64,000 nt of DNA, taken from Setophaga petechia. Its lineage: Eukaryota > Chordata > Aves > Passeriformes > Parulidae. Below are positions 27,069 to 40,366 of this stretch, in pieces. Within the stretch, counting starts at the first letter, position 1, and every line of letters starts with the position of its first letter. The position numbers were made by a program, and so were the translations under genes. The stretch lies in contig JANCRA010000010.1 in NCBI GenBank assembly GCA_024362935.1, forward strand, positions 7,928,501 through 7,992,500, given 5' to 3'. A model generated the notes under the pieces. That model saw only the letters and a list, made by a program, of their open reading frames with translations, did no database searches and was not told the DNA's origin.

Positions 27069-30000
27069 AAGGAGAAGTTGTGTGGGGAAAAATTGTTTGT
27101 GGAATGATTAAAAAAAAAAAAAAAAGAAAGCCATGAGGTCATTTTTATTGATTCCAGGTTGAACTTTGTAGATTAATTATGGAGGAAAAAATAGGTACTG
27201 ACAGCTCAATGTTGACTTTTAAGCTGGTTATTAGAACAAAGCAGGCCGAGCGTGATCTTTAGAGGAAATAGCTTCTGATAGGGTGCTGGTGGATGTTTCT
27301 TAGGTAACTGGACTCTGGCCAAACCATCTGGCTCTTCTGCATTTCATTCTAACAAAGAGGGCTTCACAAAGCCTGGAAGAAAATCCTATGCCCAAGAAAT
27401 GTAAGAAACATGCTCAGAAATGTGCCATTCAAGCAGATATTTGATATATTTCAGAAGGATTTAGAGGAAAGAAGGTACCAAAATTAAAAATAAAACCTGA
27501 AAAAAGAGCTTGTACCTGAGAAAAAAGCAGTACAGTACCTGCATTGTGGGGTTCTGTATTATTTGATCCTCTGTAGGAAACAAGCACTTTACTATTGAAA
27601 GAGAAGGCCTCTTTCTCCTGGGGCAGATGAGAGCAGCAATCTCAGGGTCACAGTTCCCTAACCAGACCCTCAATCAGGAAGCCCCAGAATGTAGTTTGAC
27701 TGCCTTCTTTCCACCAAAACTCAGGGAGACCCTCCTAAACCTGAACGCAACAATGCTTTCCTCTGATGTGGACACCAAGCAAAACAGCCCCAGCTCAAAT
27801 CACAGCCTGCTCAGCACCAGGGAGAAACACAGATCCTCCTTAAAATCCCCTGAATCCACTGCCTTTCATCTTGGTAGCTAAAGCAGATTTGGATTCACAG
27901 GCTGTCCATTGTGGAGAGCACAAATATAACTGTGTCCTCATCTCTCATTCAGAGCAGCATCAGCACACGCAGACTCCAAGCCTTACATGACAAACCTGTG
28001 TTGAGCTGACAACCACAGAAAGATTGGCAGGGAAAAGGGGGTAATTAGGACTCTCAGCAGATGCTCCTAATCTGCTCTCCAAGCCAGATGGGGACTTTAT
28101 TGACAAATTCCTTGGGTTCATTTAGGTGTCAGAGGAGTTTCTCCCAATTTCAGGCCAGCCAAGAGCTCTGTCATGTCCTGCACAGTGAACTTAGGCTGTG
28201 TCCCTCCTCTCCATCACAGGATCAAACAACAACAGGACGCAGCAGAGAGAGACTGACCTTTGCCAGCTCTGGGACATCCTGTGACATCTCTTTTCTCTGT
28301 CAAGGCTCATCTGTTTTTATTCAGGCTCCCACCTGCACTGCATTTGTGGCAGATGTCCCCATGCAGACAACAACCCTGGCTCCTTGAAGTGACCTGTGAC
28401 AGTCCTTGTGCAAGGTGGGAGGGTCTGCTCCACACAGAACAGGCAACAGCTGGCAGGACAAGGTCTGATTGTTCCAAGGGAGCCACAGGTTTCTCGTGCA
28501 GGTGAAGGAGTAAAGCCTCTCTGGCAGTCCAGGAGGTTTAGAGATCTCCCAGCTGTGAGCTGTATATGTGTATGCAAATTTAAACAATTATAACAATTTA
28601 GACAATTATTAACTATGAAATAGCACCTTTGGTGCCTGATAGTTATTCTTGGAGCTTTTGGTTTTCATTGTCCCGGAAATCTTTTATTGAACCGTGGACT
28701 TGGGGTGTTAAGCCTATGGTTCAAGTTAAGTAAACAGCTCTGACCCCATCATGAAGCTTCCCTTTGTCTTTTCTGCTCCTCCAGGTTCCCAGCAGCACCA
28801 GGTTTTACCCTCTGCTCCAGCTCCTCAGGCAGTTGGACAGATGGCCCTGCCAGCATCCAGCACCCTCTGCATGAGCAGGGATGGCAAACTGCTGAAACCA
28901 CAGGAAAGGGATATTGACAGAGCTCATCAGCAGTTAGAGCCAGGGAAGCCTGGTCCATGAGGCTGTGCTCCTGCAGAGCCCTGGGCAGCTCCCTGCCAGC
29001 CCTGCCCAGCAGGACCACACAAACACAGCCACCTCTCCCCTGTCCCAGCTCCTCACTTGGTCAATTCCAATCTCAGCAAAACTACACCTTTGCTGCTCAC
29101 TTTCATCGTTGACTCTGCAAGGATCTGCAAGGAACTGAATTTCTTCCAGCTCACCTGGAGTGAGGGTCAAAATCCAAAGGCAAAAGTTTTTGCCTTATGC
29201 AGAAGCTTTTTCTCTGCATGAGTGGTCTCAAAGGTGTTGGCAGTGAGTGCATCGACTTTTCATTTTGCCCTTGTTCAGCTTTCACTGCCCTAAAACAACT
29301 TTTTCCCTCAAGTGGAAAGGTGCATAAACATAAAAAATCGTTGGTCTTAGTATAAATGATGGATGGAGAGTGAACCATTCTAAAGGAAACCAAAAGGAGC
29401 TGGTCCCCCCTCTCATGTTCCCCTCATTTATCCTCTTTGCCACAGCTCTGGTGCTCAGCAGAGCCTGCACTGAAGCACCTCCCCACACACAGCAAACCTG
29501 AATCTGGGAGCTGATCAAGGTGCACCTTCCCAGCACAAAGTCTGCCAAGCACCAGGACCTGTGCCAGGGAGGAGCTGCAAAGACACAGCTGGGAGCAGGA
29601 AGAGGATGGAACAGTTCACTGCTGCCAGGAGGAAGAAATCGGCTGCAGCATCTAAAATTCACCCTCGTGGCTCTGGCTACCAAGATGTGACTGAAATAGA
29701 CAAGAGTGAACAGAGCTGGAACCCCTGCACCTCCTGACTGCAGCAATTCCACTCCCCCTTCATGCCTCACTTTGCTCCTGTTCACCAATTTTTTTCTTAG
29801 AAACGGTGAGAAACTCCATTTCATATTTTCCATCCTATCTCCCCTCCTGATTTGATTGCAGAAATTTCAAAAGCATCCAAGAAATGAATTTGCCTGATTT
29901 CTAATGGGAAAAAAATATCAAAAACCCCTTTGGCTGCATCACCATAACAGCCCATATATGCAGCCTGCCATAAAGAAATAACAGCTATTTACTGAGTGAT

Positions 30001-33000
30001 ATAAAGATTAGTTTAATGCTATAAATACTTCCAAACATTGTTGAAACATTAACTAATCCACTCTCACAGCAGCTCCTTGTGGCAAATAAAGACCATTCTT
30101 TCTGTGTGGAAGGGGGTTTAGAGCAGAGATTTCTCTATATGTGCAGCAGCAACTCCAGGAACTGGCTCTGGAACTGTCAGTGCTATCAGGCACCCCCTTC
30201 AGGGATGGACCAGGTTCTGGTGTCAGGGCTGACAGAAACACAAACCTCAGCTGGAGACTCTTTAAGAGGAGGATGGGGACCTTCTTACACAGATGTAGAT
30301 TGTTACCTTCCACTGAGAGGCAACATCTACTTAATCACAGTCAATTATTCTGAAATAAGCATAATGTTGTACTTCTTCACAGGATGGCTCTGATTAAAAG
30401 ATGAGAGGGACCAACAACAAAAAACAGGGTCCTGACCTCAGCCAAAATATAGTATATAGCAGTTGATGGCACAAAATTGCTTTCCACAGGCATTTCAGAC
30501 CCTCACAATTATTTTAGTCTATGATGGTTAAACCACCCTGAAACCACTGTGGTGAAAGGGGTAGGTATAAATACTAGTGTGATGCATCTTCATTAAGGTA
30601 GCCTCAGATTTTAGAAAACACATGTCACCCCTCTAATATTTCTCATTTTAGACCCGAACATACTTGGGTGTCTCCTAAGGTGCCACCATCACCATCTCCA
30701 TTTCCTTGTGGAAGTTACAGACTGGAGGTACAACCAACACAGAGCTGAGCTTGTACTGAATGTTGCTCCCACACAGGGTAGAGGAGATTCCCACTGCTGG
30801 GAACATCTGTGATTTTGGAGCAGTTACAGGAATGTCTCTAATCCTTTCTGCACTGGTCCCATCAGAAGGCAAAGGCAGGGGTTATGCAGAGAGCAAGGCT
30901 GGGCCCTGCCAGTCCAGCCAGGAGGACACTGGTGCTTTCTGCCCTTCTCTCTCTGAGATGGGAATTTGGTGCTAATCCCAGCTGAGTGGCAGCTAAATCC
31001 TGGGGAGAGCCATCTGCCAGAGTCCAGCAGGAGTGAGTGACATCCCTGCGATGGGCTCTGCTGCGAGGGACACACACAGGAGGAGGCAGCTCTGGAGCTT
31101 CTCTCAGTTGTTCCAGGGAGTTTGGAGCAGTGGAGAGACCATCTCTGAGTGGACACAGGAACCTGGCCTGCCTCTGTGCATGGCAGGGGTCACACTGGGA
31201 GCCCCTGCACTGAACTGTCCCCACAACCTGCTGGGGACATGCCAGCAAGAACAGATATGCAAAGAAATCTCCTATTTTCGTAATTCAACAAACACACTGG
31301 AATAGTTTTGTTAAACATTACATGAAAAAAAAAGCTTTGAAATTCCTATTTTGACATTTTTAAAGTAATAAGTCACAAGGAATACTCTGGGGTATTTATA
31401 AGAACTTTTGTTTAAATACAGGTTATAAAGAGAGTTAAGGTTTTTATTTGAAGTGAGGATGGAGGGTGGGATCTGCAAGTTCTTGTTTTGCTGTGTGGGG
31501 TTTTGAGGTGAGAACAATTGAGTTTGTATTTAGGTTCAGAAAAAAAAAGAGAGGGGGAAAAAGACACTAACTCTTAACTTTTTTCCACAGACCAAAGCCA
31601 CTATCCCTGAGCATCTCTACTCACCACCTCCATTGCTTACATTTCCCCATCAAACCATCACATATCAAGCAAGGTTATGTCCACAGCTGGTTAATTAAGG
31701 TTACAGAGGCCTGGGCTTAAGGAGAGAAAGAAAATAACCACAGTGAAGGTTGCAAGCAATTAAACCCCAGTGGGAACAGAGTCTGGAAAATTCAACCTCG
31801 CCCTGGCCAAGAGCTTTCCCCATGTGAAATATTTCTGGAGCAGCCAAGGCAGTAAAGAGCACATGGAGCTGCTGTGCTCCATGTGACAGAAACCTGTGAG
31901 GAGCAAACCCTCCCAGCCCCTGCAAGTTGGGAAGAGGGGCAGTTTTGGTCCTGTCATTGCCCACTGCTGAGAGATGCTGGTTTACTGCATCACACAGGGC
32001 TAGGAAAGCCAGGCTGAGCTCCATGGCACCACATGGGGACAATGGCCACGGGCCACCAGAGATGACAGGGTCACCACAGCACACCCAGGGAGGCTCACCA
32101 ACCTTCTGTCTGCCACCAGCTTTGTTTTCATGCAAAATACCCTCCCCACCGAGCCCACCACAGCTTGCCTGGTGGATTTTGGATCATGTTGGTCTAAAAT
32201 GAACATTGTAGTGTCAGGTGTGTTTGGGGGATGGGGTAACAGCTAACACAGGACTCCAGGCAGGTACATCTGCTCCAAACACAACCAGAGCCACCAGTCT
32301 CACACCAGGGTGCTCTGAAATCAAAGCCCAACTGACTGCAGAAGGTACTGGGTCATCTGTGAGGAGCTGAACCCTCTGAGCTCAGTGATGCTCCTGGGGG
32401 ACAGCTGAGGGATGCAGCTTTGGCACTTATCTTGTCACTTCCATGTGGCAATTATAAATCCAGTTGGTTGGATTAACATATGCCAGCTGGCTCTCTGGGG
32501 GTGAAAGGGTGGGATCTTGTCAGGATTATCAACTGAGAACGTGGATTTGGGTCCAGAGGATCAAGTGAGCACTGAGCTGTGCTGCTTCCAGCCGTGGAGC
32601 AGTTTCAGCCAGGCCCCCAAAAGCAGAAGGAAGTGTCAAAGTCCAGCCCAGTGGAGAACACAAACATTTGAGTAAAGCAATCCCAGGAATTGAGGCAATA
32701 GGCTGGTATTAGAGCAGGGCAGGAAACAATGTTATCATCTAAGGAGAATGTGGTATTTTGCAATGTTTTCTTGTCCAAGATCAGTGCAAAAAGTCTTAGT
32801 AAGAGTTTTTGGCAAACCAAGTTAAAAAAAAAAAAATAAAATCCCTCAAGATATTATTTCAAGCGCTCAATCTGTAAAGGCCTTGCTCCCTAGTTTGTTT
32901 TTAGATTTAAAGGACAGAGGAGCCATTTTAACTCATGAATTATCAGGTTTCTCAATGTTAAACAATACAAACAAAAAAGACAAACCAGTCCTGACTCCCA

Positions 33001-34734
33001 CAAGCATCTCCCTGCCCTGGGTATCATCTGCATCCTTTAGTACCTGGCTCTTCCTGGCCATGGACACACTCCTGCATCCACCTAGGGGCAGAGTCCCTCC
33101 TTCCCTCCACCCTGCTCAGCCTAGGGAATAACCCATTAGAAAACAAGCAGGAACCATGGGCTTTCTGCTAAAACTAAGCCAAGCAAGCAAGATCTGTAGC
33201 ACAGCTGGAAATTAGTGCATGGTTGTACATCTGCAGATTTACTGTTGCACCCTAATCCAGAGGCCCCCAGCTATTGTGATTTAAGTGCCCATGGGACCAG
33301 CCAAGGAATGTAATAAATGCATGGACAAAAAAACCAAAATACAGTATCTGGAACAGAAAAGGCTCATAATAAAAGCTGAAACAAGGGTGTTGAGTTTTTC
33401 CCTGTACATACAGCAGAGCCCTCACCTCCCCACCTCTGTTCCAGGAATTGAAACAAGGAGTTATGCCAACACCTTCTCACACAAGGGACAATGATGCCCT
33501 CAACACCAATTCAAACTTTTCTCAGGAGTAAACTCCAGGGTCTGGTGATGCAGGACCCTCACAGTGTTGTTAACTCTGTCATTTCAGGGACAGAAATGAT
33601 TGTTTCTGTCAGAAAAGACAGAGCACCCGTTTCCATAGGCTGGAGCAGGCATGAGGAGGGAACAGTGGGGAAGTCATGGTTTCACCATGGAGGGGACTCT
33701 GTACCCAGCTGGCAGGAGGGGCCAAGAAGGGGACAGGGCTGCTACCAAGCCTGGGAGACCCATCAGGGCCAAGGTGTGCACTGACCCCTGTGCAGAACTG
33801 AGTGTGACAGAGCTGCCATGGCCAGGTGGAGCAGGGACAGAGGAGGCAAGTGAGGGTGACAGGAGCAAGGCAGGGGCTCAGGAAAGAAGCAATTCTGAAC
33901 AGTCAGACCAGATAACTCAAGGAAAGCATTTTCAAGAGAGCCACTCACAAACACCCTTTTTCAAAAAGAGAGACAAAAATGACCCCAGTTTAATCCTACG
34001 CAGGAATAAAGCCCTCAGTGACTTGCTAAGCCATTTGTGCAGACAGCCAGACTGACACAACAGCAGGGACTGCCTGGAATCAAGGAGGGGTCTCTGTCCA
34101 GGGAACAGACTCTGCACACAGCCAATTCTCGTGCTCTCCATTCAAGCCCCAGGGCTTGGGCTTTTACCACAGTGACTTCTCCAGAAAGAAAACAAATTTC
34201 TCTGCTTCACAGCCACAGAGACAAAACTCAAACCTATTCACCCTAAAGATTAGTCACAGTAAGAAAATTAGATTAAAAGCTGTTGGCTGCTGAGGGCCCC
34301 AGCTCAGGGCTGCAGGGTCTCTGTGAGCTGCAGCAGTTGGAACAGAAACAGGAAAGCACATTGACCCCAAAAATGCATTTACTCTTTCTTGCACATAGAC
34401 CAGAACCTGCAAATGAGCACAAAGCTGCAAAATGGCTGTACCTATCCCACTCCTGCTCCAGCAGACCTGCAAGCAGGCAGAAAGATGCCCTGGGAACAGA
34501 ATGGGAAGGGGTACAGGTGCTTCAAAAGCAATGAAAACCTGCTGCAGCAAAAATCCAGCCCACACAAAGCATGGCGCTGGGGCAGGCTGCTGACATTCCC
34601 TCCACAAGCCAGGCTGCCAGGGCAGCCTTTTCCGAATGAGATTTCCACCCTATTCATTTCGATAACACAGCCTGTACCCTTGGGAAGAAGGGGGAAAATG
34701 AAAAAACGCAGGAAGATCAAAGCTCTACGAGTCC
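27069..34734. other. Unique non-coding DNA, about 7.7 kb
   Basis: No recognisable gene. A 183-codon minus-strand open frame at 29282-29833 has no recognisable domain. A strong splice-acceptor-like site ends at 31590 and an A-run lies near 32823. A/T-rich sequence at 28565-28620 contains three spaced ACAATT-type motifs. A TATAAATA motif at about 30566 has no other promoter sign beside it. Confidence 0.5.
31567..31590 (+). promoter_or_regulatory. Strong splice-acceptor-like site
   Basis: A branch-point-like CTAAC near 31566, a pyrimidine tract and CTTTTTTCCACAG give a textbook 3' splice site. The following sequence stays open for 35 codons (starting TKATIPEHLYSPPPLLTFPH) before a stop, but I see no good donor and no recognisable protein. 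Such sites are common by chance in introns. Confidence 0.2.
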
Positions 34735-35080
34735 GTAATATTTTATTAGTTCCTTCCATCTGTCACGCACCAATGACTCCTCGGGAAATAAGCCCCCTCT
34801 TGAGAGCTGCTACCTTTTCCTTGCTGGCTCCGGCTCGGGAGCAGCCGCTATTGTGCTCCTTTATTGGTATTTGTTCCGTCTGAACGAGCTCCGGCTCCTC
34901 ATTCACAAACCAGCCTCGGCTCCTTGAATCGGAGGGCGAGGGAGGGGGAGCGCTGGAGGAGGATCTCGCTGCGTCTCTCTTATCTCTTTCACGTCCCGCC
35001 CGGTGCCTTCTGCATCAATGGAGAGAGAGCTCGGGAATCCTCGGGCTTTGTTCGCTCCTGCACGCCGGGGCTCTTCCTGC
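34735..35080. promoter_or_regulatory. CpG-rich cluster, candidate promoter or enhancer
   Basis: By hand count about 25 CpGs fall in roughly 340 bp, against a very CpG-poor background in the neighbouring kilobases. The block is GC-rich (motifs such as CTCCGGCTCGGG, GGAGGGCGAGGGAGG and CACGTCCCGCCCGG) and includes CCCGCCC, an Sp/KLF-type site. CpG retention in vertebrate DNA usually marks germline-unmethylated sequence, meaning promoters or strong enhancers. No TATA box or annotated exon is seen inside it. Direction of transcription, if any, is unknown; the small open frame downstream at 35306 fits plus-strand transcription. Confidence 0.4.
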
Positions 35081-35305
35081 TCTAATAGCAGGTAGCAGCA
35101 ATAACCCTGAGCACACACAATCGTACAAATCCATCTGCCAGGGCGAGGGAAAGATGCAACATGCTGCTTTTGGAGAAAGAAAAGCACTTTGGGGGAGCAG
35201 GGAAGAGGAGGGGAAAGAGCCAGATTTCCTGAACACCTCTGAATAAGGCGGAGCAGAGGGAGAGTTTTATAATGGAGAAAACCTCCTTGGTCTGCTATTA
35301 TCAGG

Positions 35306-35503
35306 ATGCAAATGGAGAAATTTGAAAAGCTGATTGCGGTGAATAAACTCCACGAGATGCTGTGCTATGGAAATGGAAAGGCGCCCACCCATCCATGGCC
35401 CTTCCCACTCCAAAGGCACTGCAAGCAAGAATTGCCCTGCTTCCTCCAGAGCTGTGAGGCTCTTTCACAAATGTATGATGGGCACAGATTTCAGTTGCCC
35501 TGA
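35306..35503 (+). CDS. Candidate small ORF, 65 codons, unknown
   Basis: An ATG with A at -3 starts a 65-codon frame (MQMEKFEKLIAVNKLHEMLC and onward) ending in TGA. It begins about 230 bp downstream of the CpG cluster and about 40 bp after a TATAAT-like motif near 35268. The N-terminal third is a plausible amphipathic helix with alternating K/E and L/M/F residues; the rest is rich in H, P and C. No signal peptide or membrane segment is apparent and I recognise no family. The same bases contain an ATGCAAAT POU octamer (35306-35313), so the segment may be conserved as regulatory DNA and not as protein. A frame of this length is common by chance; only its position makes it interesting. Confidence 0.15.
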   Translation: MQMEKFEKLIAVNKLHEMLCYGNGKAPTHPWPFPLQRHCKQELPCFLQSCEALSQMYDGHRFQLP

Positions 35504-38106
35504 CTTTCACCATCAATTAATGATGCCTTAAGTGGAAGCATCTTAAAATGTTCAAGCTCCCAGATCCCGCTCAATGGAATCAACTCAAGCATTCAAAATT
35601 GCCCTCAACTCTTGGCTTTAGGAGGGTTTGACCTTGTTTCACTGAAATCAAACTCCTTGACTGAACACAGGCTGAAGCAAATGGAGAAGCTTTAGTATGG
35701 AAGCCCTCAGGACAGCAGACCCAAGCAGGGCAGGGTGCCCTGGGCACACATCCCACACTTACACGGGTGGGTGGGTGCAGACACGTGCTCCCATCTGTGT
35801 TCTCCATCCGTGGCTCTTTTGGCAGAGCCACAGCTCCTGGGTGAGTGATAACCCTGCTCTGTTCCTCATTAGGGCTTTTGCTGATGCCCTGCTGGCGACT
35901 CCACACGGATGGTGCCCCCTGTGCTCGGCACCACGCTGGGGGACGGCTGGCTTGAGAGGGAAACTGCTCCTGCTCTTGGCCCTGGAGAGAGCTGCCTGCA
36001 CGCTTCAGCTGCTGCTTTCCTCTGACCCATGCCTCCCTCTTACCCTGCTCCATCTGTCTCTCTAATTCAGGACTTGCATTTCATCCAGCCTGGCACTGCC
36101 TTTGCCAGCCACTGCAGATGTTCAGATGTGGATATTTGGCTGGTGTGAGTTTCTCGATGGCAGAGCGGGCGGGGTACCTGCCCCTGCCATTCCCTGACCT
36201 CTTTCTCTAGGGCCCCAGGAGCATCTTCTCCTGGTCCCATGATGAGCCAAGAGCACATGGAGCTTACAAAAGACCTTAAGGTCCTATCACCTGCTTCAGA
36301 AAGTCTTATTGACAGTGCCCCAGGGCCAGGGTGCACACGGTAGAACAGAACCCCTTTTTGTTCAAGGGCTGTGAACAGAACCAGAGTAGCTGGGTAACCT
36401 CTTTGCTCTGCCTGAGAAACACAATGTGAGATACAACATGCTGGAATTACTGCACACAATCTCCACCTCCAAAACAAAAGGGAAGACCTAGTAATGGACT
36501 ATTTTCTTTTTTGCTCCCAAGGGTATGTTTCCCCTTATTTATAGGGCATTAAACCCAAAGACTATCCCTGTTTCCTTTCTTGGGGATATTTCACTACCAA
36601 TTGGGCATTCCTAAGGGGATATGGTTAGGAATAGGGCCCGTGCCACTCTTCCTTCTGACACCTTAACATCTGTATAGAAAGAAGCCATTCCACTTTCTCA
36701 CACCAAAGACCATGGAAGCCAAGCAATTTAACAAAAAAAAAGGAGGATTTTGAAACCAGCACTTCACTGAAGTCTCTCATTCCCTAAAGTTTTGCCGCTC
36801 ACACTCAGTGATCTAAGGAATCAGCATATTTGGATTTTGAGGCACATCCCCTCCTTCAGCAGAAAACAAGCAGGCAAACTCCAGCGAGTGTTCTGTGCAT
36901 CCTGCAGATCTCAGAGCAACATTTTGAGCCATAAAGCTATTCATAAAAAGACTTTTAAGCCTTCTCTGGCCTACAGTGCCCCAACCACAGTCTGGTCTGG
37001 GAAGAATAGCTGGCTGGCCTGAACATCAGAGTGGATTATTGTCCTGAGGGGCAAAGTCGGAGATGAGGCTGCTGCGCGTCATTAAACAAACAGATGGAGA
37101 GACAGCCCCAGAGGCTCCGACTGAGCCTGATGCTTTCTGGCTCTGAGTGCACTTGTTCCAGGGGCAGGAGTGGATCCAGAGCACTCTGTGAAAGGAAGAG
37201 ATACAGCCATGGGCTGCAGCCTCAGAGACTCAAGCTCCCTAATGATGGAAAACAGAGGTGAGGAGGCAACAGAGGCTTTTCCTTCATGAGAAGCAAGCAG
37301 GTCACAGGGCTCTGCTGGGAGTTTGGGGGGAATCCAGACTGCCCAGAATGTGCTCACAGGTGCTCTGCTGGAAGGACCACAAGGAACACCCTGAGGTACT
37401 CAGACTCAGCCACCTTTTCTGGTACTGGGAGCTGCAGCTCACAGGGGATGTGTTTCTTAGCATTTTGCTTTGTAGGTCTCTAACACTTTAAAGACAGAGT
37501 TTTAGAAGAGAAAAGTGTAAACTACAGATGTATTTGTAGGCATGTCCTCATTAGTCATTAGAGTTCACCTCTATTTTCATAAATTTACAAGCAAATAGTG
37601 CAGTTCTTCCCAAACAAGGCACTGCTTTCACTTGACACAAATCTGCTGCAGCTCCATCACCACCAGAACATAGTACAACTTGGTACAGCATGGCTGGAGA
37701 TCCAGGCCCTTCCCAAGCCAGCACAACACTGCTCTGCCTCCTGCCCTTATCCCCACACACTTCTTGGGCAGCAGGGGTTCCAGTCACAGCATAATTTCCA
37801 GGTAGCAGCAGCTCTCCAGCACACCCCCAGCACAGGCAGCAAGACAAAGCAGCTCTGCCTCCTCTACACCAGGGCCTTCCCTTTCCTGAGGGAAGTGGAG
37901 GGAGGAAGATGCTTCTCCTTCCATCCTGAAAAGAGCAATCATTAGAGCACCCCTTCTCAGGAGGATGAAGTGTGCTCCTTCCAAACATTTTCCTGCAGCT
38001 GCCTTGTAGCTTCTATACTTTTATGTACCCAAAGGTACAAATCAAACAAGAATGAGGCAGCTTCCTCTGAACACTCACATTTATAATTATCATCAACCAG
38101 GCAGTT
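35504..38106. other. Unique non-coding DNA
   Basis: No gene or named repeat recognised. Open frames of up to 157 codons (35580-36053, minus) overlap open frames on the other strand and look accidental. Confidence 0.5.
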
Positions 38107-38191
38107 GGCCCTGCTGTGACTAGGGGATTGGACTAAAAGACCTCCAGAAGTCACTTCCCACCTCAGTAATTTTCTATTTCTATGACATTCT
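38107..38191 (+). mobile_element. Short CR1 3' tail
   Basis: CCCTGCTGTGACTAGGGGAT, then TTGGACTAAAAGACCTCCAG, then a TTCTATTTCTATGA tail match the plus-strand CR1 3' UTR ending in degenerate octamers. About 85 bp survive. Truncated and old, judging by the mismatches in the usual GGACTAGATGACC segment. Confidence 0.85.
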
Positions 38192-40133
38192 AGAACTAAC
38201 GCCAAGATAAAAATATAAAAACAGCCCCCACACAGTTTTTGTTTCACTTCTGACTACAATCACTAGTTGGGATCCTTCTATGAGTTCTCCTGGACTTCCT
38301 GTTTTGACCTTCAATGTTCAATCCCAAAGGATTCAAAGGAAGCCTGGCATGGTCATCCAGCCAAACCAGACTCCTGGAAGAAGATTACTAACTTGATTTA
38401 CCAACAAATCCTGTTCCATCTGCAGAGAAGTGGAAGCCACCATCCTTTACTGAAGCATCTCACAGCCAGACCTTGTTTCTGACATACCTGGGAGCCTGTT
38501 GAGGTCAGGACTTTGGGAGGATCCTGCAGGTATTAAAGCAGCCACCTGACAGCCCAGTGAAATGGAACTGAGCAAAGATTTCTTCCAATCTTTTATTCAG
38601 CCTGAGTAAGTGCATGACCTCCAGCCCCAGAGAAATCTCATGACTGCACTCTGAGAAAGTTCCTGCTTCAATAGATGCTGCAATTTTAGAAACAGAGGAA
38701 CAGTACAGTGCTCTGGAAGTCTCCAGATGGGCATGATGCAGTCCATAACCTGCCAGAGAGACGTTTTTAAATGGATGCATCCTGTTTACCTGGGGGAGAA
38801 TGATTTCATCCATCTACCCACTTCTTAGCAGTTTTTGTCATGGTTAGAAACCAAGAGGTATCTCTGGGATGACAGGAAGTTCCCACAGAGTTGTTCTGGC
38901 TGAATTTTTGCTAAGCTGGTATTAATATCAGTTCCTTTATCTCCATTTCTGAAAAAGGCTCCAAGCATTAACAGCTTCAGTAGTGATTCATGGGTTTAAA
39001 TTCCTAAACCTTTTGAGAACAGGAAATTAAAGCCAAGATGAACAATACACACAGATTAAATATATTTAGCTGCTGTGTTTCTTGTTGAGAAACTCAGAGA
39101 ACCGTTTAGTGGTGCTTTTCATGTGGCTGATCCATGTGGAAATGATGGCAGCTTGCATCTGAAGTCAAAATGGCAAACTAAAGGGGGGCTGCAGGAAGAT
39201 ATTTTATTGTTTGCCTTGTGCTTTCTGCTCTCCAGCAGAGCTCCTTTGGGCAGGGGCTTTCCTCCAGGCTCCTCAGCATCAGATAAAAACAACTAAAGAA
39301 TGGCCCAGATTACATGGTAGGGCATAAGGCATGAGGGAGGGACCCCATCTTCTGCAGGCAAGTTCTTCCAGAAGGAAGACTCTGGGAATGTTTGCAGAAG
39401 GGGTCACCTTCTTTCCAGGTGGGCAGTGGCAGACAAAAGCTGGTCTCCAGCAGCAGCTCCTCCCTGCGAGAGAACCAGCAAAAGCACACAGTTCCCAGCA
39501 TCTCCCTCCTCTTTTTGGGCTGAGGCATCCTTTTGTGCATTTCATCCATGACTGTGTTGAGTCAGGAATCAAAACCATCCCTCAGAGCCCCAGTTCAGTG
39601 CCCTGGATGCTCAGTCCCTGCCCCTCCACTCTCTGGGGGCCGCTTGCTGACAGCTGTTTCATAGAGCCAAGGATCCCAGCCCTTTGTTTTTCCCTACCTC
39701 ATTAGCTAAACAAACAATGACACCATATAAAATACCACCCAGCTAGGCTGTCTGGGAGATGCAAATCCATGGAAAACTATCTTGGAGACAATTTTAGAAA
39801 CAGGCTGTGCCTCTGCCAAGTGCTTGGATCAGTGTGGCAGCGGAGAGCTCCACTCCAGCTCTTGGAGAGGCAGGAGCACACTGAGCTGAGCCCACTGTGG
39901 GGCCACAGAGCATGGGCAGCGAGATACCAGGGAGCTGAGCTACCACACTGATAAGCTTTCAATCAAAAAGGCTGTTGATGACCAAAATATCAGCAGCAAG
40001 TAATTCTTTGGGAATACATTTGAGTTACAGATACTACCTCAGGCTGAAGCCTTAATGGAAGATGTTATGAGAATATTTAAACAGCATAAAGCTGACTGAC
40101 TGGATGGAAAACACATTTCCATGTGACTTTCAG
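38192..40133. other. Unique non-coding DNA
   Basis: No gene or repeat recognised apart from the exon-like segment that follows. Frames at 39279-39705 are open on both strands and look accidental. Confidence 0.5.
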
Positions 40134-40366
40134 CACCAGGTGTTTAAACCCAAGCTGCCACAGAAGATGAAGGCTGCAGAAAAACACAAGAAGAAGGAGC
40201 TGATGGTGGTAAGGCAGCCCTCAGTGTCCTCACAGACAAAGCAGAAGGACATGTCTGACATGAGCTGGAGCAGCCTGTTCAACTCATTCAGCTCAGCACT
40301 TGTCTCAGACAACAAGCTCAAATCCTTCCAAGAACAGTCACCCAGGAGCACAGAGCTCAAGAGAAG
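40134..40366 (+). CDS. Candidate coding exon, unknown protein
   Basis: The segment is preceded by TTTCCATGTGACTTTCAG (acceptor) and followed by GAGAAG/GTGAGG (a near-consensus donor). One frame is open throughout, and by hand count roughly 70% of its codons end in G or C, with runs such as AAG CTG CCA CAG AAG ATG, although the surroundings are AT-leaning. That bias is the usual mark of vertebrate coding sequence. The peptide is lysine-rich early (KPKLPQKMKAAEKHKKKELM) and serine-rich later (SWSSLFNSFSSALVSDNKL), suggesting a disordered or helical nuclear or cytoskeletal-type protein, but I do not recognise it. Read through, it stops at 40368-40370 just past the donor. An ATG in the same frame lies at 40104. 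It could be a lone exon of a gene extending outside the window, a pseudogene piece, or chance. Confidence 0.25.

Noticed and set aside
27110..27125. A-run as the tail of a processed pseudogene
   Set aside because: No retrocopy body or target-site duplication is visible upstream, and the nearby CR1 does not use poly-A tails.
29282..29833. 183-codon minus-strand open frame
   Set aside because: No domain, no coding-like bias and no splice or promoter context.
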